This document shows positions 31,001 to 43,000 of a stretch of DNA of 64,000 nt, piece by piece. Where the stretch lies: NCBI RefSeq assembly GCF_965363235.1, contig NC_134841.1, positions 62,269,078 through 62,333,077 on the forward strand, read 5' to 3'. Source of the stretch: Mytilus galloprovincialis (taxonomy: Eukaryota > Mollusca > Bivalvia > Mytilida > Mytilidae). How positions within the stretch are numbered: the stretch's first letter is position 1; each line of letters starts with the position of its first letter. A program made the translations under genes and the position numbers. The notes below the pieces were generated by a model. It did no database searches, was not told where the DNA came from, and saw only the letters and a list, made by a program, of their open reading frames with translations.

Positions 31001-34000
31001 GCTCATATCTGCATTTAATTTCTTAATATTTCCATCCATCACTTTCTTATAATATAGCTCACTCTGTCGTAATCTTTCTTTAAAAAATTATGAGCCATAA
31101 TGTTTATAAAGTCTTTGTGATTTTCTTAATTCTTTCTTTGCTTTGTTACAATCCTTATCATACCATTGTTTATTGTTTTGTTTCTTAGAATTACGCAACA
31201 TAGTTTTAGCATACACATTTGTACCAAAAGTAAGTTTTGCAGAATCAATCAAGATATCAGAAACTTCATGTACCAAATTATTCATATTGTTTTTTAAGAT
31301 ATTCTCTTTATCATTATAAGTATTCAGCTTGCTTATAACACAATCAACTTTATCTGTATCAATATTTTTTTCTATTTTCATTTATTTTTTCTAATTTCCA
31401 TTCTCCAATCATATTTTGCTGTACAGAATTATTTTCAATTTCATTATTTTTAATCAAGGATTGACAATCTATATGTAATGATAAATGTGAGGGCTGTTAG
31501 AAAACAAGTTAACAGTTTTGAGTTCATTAGCATGACTACAAATGTAGCATACTAATTTTTTGTTTAGTTCATTTTTTACTTCCTGTTATTGGGGACATAT
31601 TGAGAAAACACTACTCAACATGACTCAAACATAATCTGTAAATTTCTGTGTTTTTCCAATTATTTTTTGTTTTGTTTTCAAATGTGAAAAATTCATAATT
31701 ATTCAAATTCATGTAAGTAGTCAGTTATTGTGAACACAGCATTTCAAGTTTTCCTTATTGCTATAGTCTCATTTTCTTTTAGAAAAAAAGACTGGTGTGT
31801 GCAAAATTGAGATGGATCAAAGAGCCCCAGCAGATCGCCATGCTGTTTTAATGTGGGAACAGGTAGATTTTTTTTGAATTTTCTGTAAAACAACAATTTT
31901 CAAATTTTATTTCATTATCTATCATTTGCTGGTCTTCACTGTGGTTTTGAAAATTCAACAAGTAAAAGGAAATGCGGGTTAACTTAAATATCAATAAGAC
32001 AGCAAACCAACAACACAAAACACAAAAGACATTTAGAGATTGATATTTTATATAGTCTTCTATAGTACATTTGGCTAGATGTCTATAGAAATTGTCAAAT
32101 AGTTCCTCAAATGTAGAAAAGAAGGAAATGAATTTAAAATAGATTATAAACTTCTGACTTTAACATTTAGTTCCCCAAAAAAGTCTGAACATGTTACTTA
32201 TAAGTAAAAAAAAAGATGGCAAGGACACGAAAAATATCAGACAATTAAACTGAGAAAACTAACAGCCTTATTCATAACAAAATAATTTACCAAAAACAAG
32301 TGTGTCAGACATGAACTATCAACAATCACTGAACTAAGTGTCAACGTATATTTGTTCCACCTGTCAAAAGTTCCACTGGAAACTTTGTTATAAACAATGT
32401 CATAATACCTATTCCTGTTTGAACAAATATTTTATACCATTTATTCTGTTAGGAACATGTACTGTAATATTTATTCCTGTGGAAATATATTCCAGAATAT
32501 TTATTCCTTTTGGAACTTATATTATGAAGGAACTTCTATTCCGTGACATCAGTACATGCTCCTGACTTATATATTAGGACAGGCACATAATGAATGTGAT
32601 GTGCTAAACATGTTTGTGAGTGCTCAACCCTCCCCTAACCTGGGACAGTGGTGTTAGAGCACAATATACAATGTAAGAACAAACTATAAAAATCAGTTGA
32701 AAATGACTGAAGTCATCAGATCAATAAAAAGCAGAAAGACATCTAACAAAATACACAGACTGGATGTGGCAGGGTATTCATGCATCTATATATAAAGCAC
32801 AACATAAGAACTATAAAAATCAGTTGTTGTAATAATCAATAATGTACAGTTACAAATATGCCAAGACCTACAGGTGTACGCAGTCAACTAATTTTTTTCA
32901 AGAAACAATATTGAAATAGAAACTGATAATCAACGAATTGAAGATTCATCAAGATTTTCAGTTTGTTATATATATTCATTTTAATTATTAGAGAAATGGT
33001 TGCTTCCTGCCAGAAGATTTTAAGAACTTTTATTTGACAACTGATGGCTTCAAATTGACATGGAATGTGAAAATGGACAGTAAGTTACAGGCTGTTACAT
33101 GTATTTCAACTTGGAATTATTTTAAATTTTGGAATTTGCATTTCTTCTTTTTATTTTTTTTTTAATTAATTCCAGGTTTATTCTGTATTTGATGTTCTGT
33201 TCTCCACACAACACTTTCTATTACTGAGACAATAAAACATTTTCTATAGAATGTACTGTGCGGCGCACAACACTATCTATATAAAAAAACATTATATGGC
33301 AAGTGTTTTGCAACACTCAAAACATTATAATTCAGAATAATCATGGAATTTGTTCAAAATTTCAAGCACAAGAAGTAATGCAAATTCCATTATTAAAAAT
33401 AATTCCAATATGAAGTAATGTTTAATTATATTTAGAATAGTCAAAATGATTAAAAATAATACATGTGTAATCACAAATGAGGTGCACATATTCCACAGTA
33501 TAAATAATGAAACAATAAACACATATGTGTACACCCAAAAATGGATGATAATGAAACTGCAAGCACCCTTATATAAAGCACTCATTTGCAACCAAACATG
33601 TACATTGTACCTCATCTCCTTCAATATATTGGTTGCACACATACAAAAAAAAAGAAAAATTAATTGCAAATATAGAATAAATGTTTTTCAATTAAATAAA
33701 TAAGCTCTTGTCTTTATGTTAAACTTTTATTATATATTTCTTAAATATGTAATATAGAAGTATGTTGATTTGCAGAAAACCTATTGTACTAATACATGTA
33801 GCTAAAAGTAAACTCAAATATTGATTCAAAACTTTATGGATTAATTTAATGGTGACATATATGAAGAAAAAAACCTGCCAGAGTTTCAGGAAACAGTCTG
33901 TCTATTTATAAAAATGATATATATTCATATGGGTAACTGTGTTTCATAAACTTTGAACAATGAGATTTTTTCATCATTATAGGACCAGAGATTTATAGAC

Positions 34001-37000
34001 ACCCTGTAGAACTGAGATTATCAGGGCTTTGTAAGCTAGCTGTGTCATTTTTCATGTTTACTTTAGTATTTTTTTTTATTCATGCATGATTGCACTTGTA
34101 ACAAATTTGATACAACTGAATTATGTATACCTACATTGAGAAAGAAATACCTAATAGATAAGAGTGTATTAATTTGTAATGTCTGCAGAAAATAATTTTA
34201 TTTAGAAAGTCCTGCAATAGGAGATTATAAGGGATACAGACTCAATTCAAGACATATGCAACTATAAACATGCAATATATTGCACTTGACAAAAAGCAAC
34301 CAAAGGAACCACTCTATTATACATGTATTATGAAAAAAAGGTACTGTTAGGTTTCCCTAAGGCATGTCACAGATTGTTGAGGAATCTGTTGGATATACTT
34401 GTTTTTATAAAATTTTGAGATGGTGTTTTGGACAGATTGAAACTATTGTTCAATTCTTTCCTTAGTCATCAGAGACGGATTGAGAGGGTTTTTTTTTCAG
34501 GAGGAACCCCCCCCTCTTTTCTGGAAAAAAATTGGTTGATTATATAGGAAATCACTGAAGCATGACTGGAGCAGGCCCCCTCTTAGGCAGTCAGACAGTG
34601 TGCTCCCACTTATGAAAATTTCTGAATCTGCCACTGGTCATTGCGTCACCAACTAGGATGTAGCCATGCTTGCCACTTAAACCTTCATACACTGATATGT
34701 TATTCTCAATGCTCACAACAACTAGTGTCATGTGTAAATACTAGTATGCACAATTTAACTGTACACGTTTGTGTAAAATCTTTATGGTAGTTAAATCATG
34801 TATCCACATTATGAATGTCATTAGTTTTATCAATTTTCAAGTATCAAATTCTGTCAAAAAATCCAAGTTTGTTTCTGAGTCAACATTTGTTGGCTGTATT
34901 TGTAGATTGGATCACACATTAATATTACAAATCATTTATATAGCCATGCCTTACTCATAAACATCAAATCTACATTTTTGTGCATTGAATACATTAATTG
35001 GTTTTATCATTTGAAATAAACAACAAATACTGTTTAGAAAACAAGCATTGAGTTAAAACTTGAAAATGTAAACCTTTTTTATGCCCCACCTACGATAGTA
35101 GAGGGGCATTATGTTTTCTGGTCTGTGCCTCCGTTCGTTCGTTCGTCCGTCTGTCCGTCCGTCTGTTCCTCCGTTTGTCCGTCCGGTTAAAGTTTTTGGT
35201 CGAGGTAGTTTTTGATGAAGCTGAAGTCCAATCAACTTGAAACTTAATACACATGTTCCCCATGATATGATCTTTCTAATTTTAATGCCAAATTATAGTT
35301 TTGACCCCAATTTCATGGTCCACTGAACATAGAAAATGATAGTGCAAAGTTCAGGTTAAAGTTTTTGGTCAAGGTAGTTTTTGATGAAGTTAAAGTTACA
35401 TCAACTTGAAACTTAGTGCACATGTTTCCTATGATATGATCTTTCTAATTTTAATTCCATATTAAAGTTTTGACCCCAATTTCACGGTCCACTGAACATA
35501 GAAAATGATAGTGGGAGTGGGGCATCCGTGTACTATGGACACATTCTTGTTATATTTTATAAAAGAAATTTACATCCAAATTTCAAAGGTAGCTTTGAAC
35601 TTGATATGTGTAAAAACATTGAGTTTTTCCAAAATCAAGGACATCAAGTAGTGTATCATAATAAAAGTAAACTTGTATAAATTTTTTTTTTTATAAAAAC
35701 CTGCATTTTCTTTTCTTTTTTGGACATATTATAAACAGAAGTTTACAAATTCTATAAAACATCAGAGGCGGATTAAGAGGGGCTTGGGCACCTCCCTTTT
35801 CTGGAAAAAATTGGTTGATTATATAGAGAATCTTAGTCAGTCAGTGGGCCCCACTTATGTAAATTCTAGATCAGCCACTGAACATTTACACCGTTGGTTA
35901 TTGCCTAAACTGCTAGGTTATGGTAAATGATCTTAGACTAGTAAAGACTGCTGAAGTTGAATCATACAGGTGTTTCATCAGTTGATAAAGTGTCAGGTAG
36001 TTAGTTTTTAACATTGCTTAATCATTTATTTCATGTTAAGATCATTTACATGAATAAAATTGAGGAATCATTTTGTTAAGAAAACATAAATCTTAACAAT
36101 TGTTGCTATTTGATGAATAAATTGTTTTTAGATGGTCCTACTCCAGTTGGGAAGCTGTACATCAACAGAGTTAGTCAGTTGACCCGTATTGCTGGTAATG
36201 TTGCTACAATGTATATGATGATTAAATTGTTTTTTTAAGATGGTCCTACTCCAGTTGGGAAGCTGTACATCAACAGAGTAAGTCAGTTGACCCGTATTGC
36301 TGGTAATGTTGCATCCAGTCATGTTAATCCTACATTGCTGGACCTAGAGGCAGACTCTGATAATGAAGACGAAGCTACAGGTTTGATGTTTTTCACATAC
36401 AGGTTGCACTTTGTAAAAAAGCTGTTTCACAAGCCAAGTCTATATATATCTCTTTTTATGAGATATATATATATATATAGTCCAGTCAATCTAGCATACA
36501 TTTACCCTAACCTTAAAGTAATTGCAACAGAAGATTTTTAGTTTTAATCTTAAGCATTATATCCCAAATATACACAGTAAAAGTCCCATAAAATCTTACT
36601 TGAGGAAGACCAAAAAAATTACTATTTATAATTCCGATGGAGATTTGCATTGAAAAGGGTGATAACTCTGCAAAAAAGGCAGAAATATCAATAAAAATTG
36701 ATACAAAGTTATAACTTTACTGCTTCTATTCAACAGAATGCATTGACTCTTGATATTTTAGCCGTCTATAGAGTATAACAAACAACTCTATATGTTTTCA
36801 TATTTTTTATCAAGCTACAATCTAGATTTCGTAATTCATTAGTTGACCATCTATTAAATTTTTCAACATGTCAAGGGAAAAAATCTCAAATTTAGTAAAA
36901 ATGATTAAGCATATATTCTTCTTTTTGTGGTTTAAAGTTTCTTTTAAGCAAGTAAGATGCTGAAAAAATATAATATACAGATATAAACAATACCAAATTT

Positions 37001-40000
37001 TCACATTATTTTTCAAAATGGTCACAAAGCCACATATTTACAATTTCTCGTATGAAATGCACCAAAAAAAAAAAATACCTGCAACACTTCGGTTTTGTAC
37101 ATTTCATGAGCAGATGATTATATAATATAGTCAAATACGAACATATAACCCCATCAAAAAATCATAATTTACATAAATGTAAAGAAAATCAACCAAAAAC
37201 TTACAAAAAAAGACTCATTTTTGCAGAGTTATCTCCCCTTCCAATGTTAATTTCCATAGGAAATTAAAAATACTGATTTTGAGTTTTCCTCAAGTTAGAT
37301 TTTTTTGGACTTTTGTCTGTGTATCTTTGAGGCTTAATGCTATAGATTAGAACTAAAACATTTTCTGTTGCAATTAGTTTGAGGTTAAAACTTAGTTTGA
37401 GTGGACTAATAATATTCATAGAAAATTAGGGCCCAGCATTGGGTGGGTCCCCCTGTAGTGATCAGTCTGTCCCTCCGTCCATCCATAAGTTGTGTCCGCT
37501 TTACATATAGAGAATCGTTACAATTTAAAAAGTTTCAAAGTTCATATGTATAATTACTAACACCAGAGGGTGTGTCATAGTGTATGTACAACTTCCTAGG
37601 CCAAAGATCAAGGTCAGAATTTGGTTTCAGTTGACAAACCCATGTCCTATGGTAAAAATACATATATAACAAAACGGGGAAACCAACGGTCTAATCTATA
37701 TCTTCTTGTTAATGCAGTAATAAAGATATGCTTTAATTGAAATTGCCAGTTGATTTATAGAATATATTCATAACATGCATTGGATCACAATAAATAATGA
37801 TCTTTGATATGATATTTGTAGGTTTAGAGAAACCATCATTTGACAGCAGATGTAAGATATATGAAATGGATCCATGTGATGGGTATGGGAGAGTTTGTTT
37901 AGTTTTCAGAGAAAACAAAACAGGTACAGTTATGACAAATTTAGTAAATTACAATACAATGAATTATTTCGTTTATAGGGGAATATTTTTTAATTTGAAA
38001 ATGGAAATGTTATAATTATTTATAAGGCAGTGTTACCTCTGATAGAATTAGGATCTGGAATGTTGATTTTAATAAATATCTATTCATTACAAGTGAAGAT
38101 GTAGATTAAAGAATGTGATGACCTTTTACATGTTTATAATGTTATGGTTATTGTTTTACAGTTGTTTTTTTTTTTTTTTTTTTATATAAAACTATGTTTT
38201 AATATTCATATCTTATTTAGAGGCTATAATTAAAACTTTCATCATTTATTTTAATATTCTCATACATATCTAACAGCCAGAGTGGTCTTGTGGAAGCCTC
38301 TTCGCCTAAGGTGTGGGAGGTCTAGGGTTTGAACCCCAGCCAGTTTAAATTAAAGACTTTAAAATTCATATTTGCTACTTCACCACTTAGCACGTGGCAT
38401 TAAGTAGAAAGAGCAAAATGGTCGGCTGAGAGTAATGTGTCCGTGTAAGGTGAAATGTTCTACTGCTGACTATTACGTTGTGAACTAGCTTGTTAAAAAT
38501 TAAGGTGGTACCTAACACTACAGGGAGATAACTGTGTAAAATCTTCTAAACGTTTTAATTATGTTGTGTTTCAAGGGAATATTAAGCTGCTCAATGATCA
38601 AAATAAGTGTTTGTCAAACTGCTATATAACCAGTGTATTTTTTCTGATAAAACGGTTGGTTCAATTTTTTTGAAATTTTTATATTTTTGGTCAAAGTAAA
38701 TACTTTGTCAAAATTTTATGAAAATTAAACGAGCCAAATTAATTTTAGTGAAAGTGTTGGGTACCACCTTAAGCCTCAGTATGTCTGTACAAAGCAGGTA
38801 CAAATTCATACAAATTTGTACAAATTCAAACATTTACACGTTCTCGTCCTGAATATGCATATCAATTTGTTGCTGGATGTTCATACGCAGCCATCCATCA
38901 TCATCATCTGATGTAACAATTAATTGAATTATCAACTCTGTCATAATGTGCTCATAATTCTGATTGACAAGTACTTAGCTTTATTGAGTAATTTTCTATT
39001 AACAATTGATGTATTAATTGGCTCTAGTTGAACTTATCTTCTATTCTGTAATTGTTCTGAATATGCATGAAATATTTGCCACTGTACATTAAGCAACCAA
39101 CAATCAATCAATCTATTCTGTTAAACCTGTATAGCAAATAATCAACATGACAGAATGTATAAAAGATAAAAAAGAAAAAAAAAAGAAGAAAAAATGTTTC
39201 TGCCAGTAAAATACATGCCCAACATATTAAAAGATTGATGTTAGAACTGACTTCCTAAGTTACAATGATTCAAAGACGTATACAAGGAGATTTATTGTAT
39301 CTAACAGAACAAATGAAAAATTACAATAAAAATCTGGGACAAGTCATTTTATAATCAAAGAGAAATAAATCAATGTTTTTATTTCCCTTCTCTTGTTTTA
39401 CTAAAGAAATATTTTAATTATTTAGCATTCTGCATTGCAACAATTACTGTAAAAGTACTTAAATTATCATAACATCAGAAAACTTCACTAAGATAACTTT
39501 TATATTTGTAAAGAATAAAAAAAAATTAAAGTGAAATATCAGTTATTATCATTTAAGTTTTGATTTTCACACCTCTGTTACATTTTTCCTGCTCCCCTAA
39601 AAAATTGACATTGAGGAATTGTACTCAGTATTATTGTTTATAATTATTTCTGGAGAATTATAACTCTAAAAAAAGTCATGACTCAGTGATAATAGAATTC
39701 AAGTGGATTTCAATTTTTATTGATAGAGTTCTGTCTAAAGATATGCAATATACTTTGAATATAATCTAACTTGTGAAATTTTTATTTTGTTTTTAGAATT
39801 TTTGATAAAACAAATTTTTGTTACTCTGGACATTTAATTTTTATGCCCCATTTTTATGTCCCATTTATGGGCATTATGTTTTCTAGTCTGTGTGTCTGTT
39901 TGTTCGTTCGTCCGGTCGTTTGTCCGACCCGCTTCAAGTTAAAGCTTATGGTCGAGGTAGTTTTTGATGAAGTTGAAGTCCAATCATCTTGAAACTTAGT

Positions 40001-43000
40001 ACACATTTTCCCTATGATATGATCTTTCTAATTTTAATGCCAAATTAAAGTTTTGACCCCAATTTTACGGTCCACTGAACATAGAAAATGATAGTGCAAA
40101 GTTCTGGTTAAAGTTTTTGGTCAAGGTATTTTTTGATGAAGTTGAAGTCCAATCAATTTGAAACTTATTGGATGTAAGATATTCTCTTAAACTAGCATGA
40201 GATGTGTTAAATTTGGTTTAAATAAATCATATTGTAATTGTTTTAGGAGTCTGTTATATCCGTACACACTTTCATCTCTGAAATATGGGAGTGATACTAG
40301 GAGGTATTTCAGTTTAATCAGAAAGCAATATAATCTCTTAGCAAGCCATCATGGATGGAAATTAAATGTAAGAAAAAATTCTTGGCTTTAACCCAATATT
40401 AACTTGCAAATAGGATCAGTTGTTTCATTCGAAATTCAAATATGATAAGATTCTTTCATCACCCCAGAAACATGTTCACTGCAATTATCATAAAATGATC
40501 AATTAGTTTTAATAGTGTGATGAAAATTTCTATTATATGTAGTTTTAATTACTAAGTTATTTCCCTTTAATAGTGTGATGGAAATTACTATTGTATTTAG
40601 TTTTAATTACTAAGTTATTTCCCTTTAATAGTGTGATGGAAATTACTATTGTATTTAGTTTTAATTACTAAGTTATTTCCCTTTAATAGTGTGATGGAAA
40701 TTACTATTGTATTTAGTTTTAATTACTAAGTTATTTCCCTTTAATAGGATACATAGATTCTCAGGAATTGTTTGATGGAAAACACACATCTGAGTTGATC
40801 AGATTTGGTAGGAAACTAACGTACACACTTCACCACTAATTATCTCCCTTTACCTATGTAAAAGCTTTCCCACGTGCTGATTTGTTTTCACAGGAAAAGG
40901 AGAAATGAGCATGTTTAATTTATCCTATAATATGATATTTTTTTTTAATGTTCATACAGTGGATTCAGTTATTTTCGTGGGTACCAATTTTCATGGAATA
41001 AGGAAAACTTACATGTTCGTGGATATTGAATTTCATGGTTTTGCCGAAGTCTGCATACCAGCATATGGGAAATTTGTCAATCAATGAACATTAAATTTCA
41101 TGGTTTACCTGTTATCCCCGAATTCCACGAAAATTGGTATCCAACGAATAATAATGAATCCACAGTATATTGATTCAATTGACTCTTCTATGCTTTTATC
41201 ATTTCAATTGAGAATTAAATTACTGTATACATAGAAACCTTCATCTGGTATTATACAACCAATTATGTACCAACAACTTTTGTCAGGGTATCTCATTGAA
41301 TACAAGATTTTTTTTTAATTTTTTTTAAGTCTGAAGAAAATATAATTTTTTAAGTATTTCAAAATTTATCCAAGAATAATAGCTATAATGTTAAGATGTC
41401 TTAATGTTTTGTTTAAGATTTTATTAAATAATATCATTTATTATTATCATTTTGGGTGATAATCTTCTACCTTTTATTTTTTCTCCTAAGCATATCCAGG
41501 TAACATAACTAAAACAAAATCAGTGAATATTTCTTAGTTTACAGTAAAAAAAATATGAAATTTAAGAAATAAAGCAATTTATAATTACAAAAATTTAGCT
41601 CATAATGATATAAATTTTATGAAATGTGTTCATATTATAGGATAATATTAAGCACAGTCAAAAGCTATTAATGATACATAGAGTTATTACCCTGTACATA
41701 TATATTGGAAGGTAGAAAGTTCATGTGAGAATGTGGTGCGATTTGGAATTATGGGAAGGTGAAAAGGAATATGGTAACAATTTCATTAATATTTCTGGTA
41801 AAGGCAAACATTTAATTTGTAGATTATAATACCAGTTCATCATGTTTTATGTTCAGTGAGTTCAACAGTTGATTTTTGCTACATAGTGATACCATATTTA
41901 TATTCGTTGAAAATTTGAAGTGTATGTCAATATGCCAAATAAAAATAAAGTTTAACTTACTTACTTATACTATAATATGATACCATATTTGATGTTTAAC
42001 ATAATTTAAAATCCCAGCAGTTGTTTTTTAGGCATACCCAAATGTGATATTTATACAAGATAGCTTACAAAAATATTTTTTATGTTTCAAATAAATAAGA
42101 AGGTATAAAATAAATGCTTTTGCTGCAATCAAGTTAAATGTGGACAATGGTAATACAATTGTCAAATGTAGGTCATCCTAAATGAAACACGATCTCGGTC
42201 TGTAATTTCTTTTTGAATCTGTAGTGGGTCAGTGAGAAACAGTATAACAAATTTATTGCGCTTGGAACTTTTCCTGCTATTTTATATTGAAAAATAAGCC
42301 ATGAAGTTCAATAACATAATTGATGGTGTCACCATTAATAGAAAATGTGACCTCAAGAACCACATATGGAATCTATTGACCCCATACAGGGTCACCACGT
42401 GAGTGACGGTGTTAAATCAATCACAACATCGTTGTAAGCCTAGGCTCCTTGTTGAAGACTGTTCCTTGATCTATGATGGTTTACTTTTAAAAATGGTGAC
42501 TTGGATGGAGAGTTGTCTCATTGGCACTCATACCACATCTTCCTATATCTATGTTGGTTCCATGCCAATGCTGTTCTTGCATATACTTTGAAATAAATTC
42601 AATTCTTAATGTTACGATTTTTGAAAGGCATTTCTATGCTTTACAGCCTTTTTGCAGTCTTCTGTTTGTGTGTGTGATTTGCCTGTAGACTAGTCTATAA
42701 GTCACTGTAGATTTAGTCTGTGTTGTTGTCATTCTTATAAAAAATTTATTCCATTTCAATATAGACAATAAATATAAGTTTGAGTATCTTAAATATTTAA
42801 GCAGCTTATTTTTTAACATGAATTTATTCAAGCTTCTTTTTGTATACATTTCTTTTATAGATTATTTATACATGTATATAATTTTCATTTTCTCATTTAC
42901 ATCAAATTGTACCAGATGAAATGGACAAGATTGATGTTTTGTTTTTTTAGATTTGAATAAGTTGTAAAATAATTTGTTAGCACTGATGATTATGATACAC

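Larger units (their letters stand above)
27765..31495 (-). mobile_element. Degenerate LINE (non-LTR retrotransposon), split by a nested insertion
   Basis: Minus-strand reading in order: endonuclease C-terminus (31495-31385, HLSLHID), linker (31381-31088, KQWYDKDCNKAKKELRKSQR), reverse transcriptase (31042-30476 with KNNKSPEADQIINEYI and FDPKNYRPITLLSCLGK; then FVDFGKAFDFV at about 30350). It resumes after the insertion with SENLSPLLFSLYLNDL, the catalytic LLYADDT (28537-28175), VLLYGSEIWG and CKHILKLKNSTPNFMIYGE (28205-27960), then a C-terminal block to 27762. This is the common jockey/CR1-like ORF2 of molluscs. Frameshifts and stops split it into at least five frames, and the 5' half is missing. 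It sits antisense in TPGS2 intron 1 and is interrupted by 28672-30190. Confidence 0.88.

Noticed and set aside
33325..33669. 114-codon hydrophobic ORF on the minus strand
   Set aside because: Phe/Ile/Leu-rich translation of AT-rich intron, no start context, no homology recognised, overlapping an equally long ORF on the other strand.
40511..40742. CRISPR-like array
   Set aside because: It is a plain 58-bp head-to-tail tandem repeat without unique spacers, in a eukaryotic intron.
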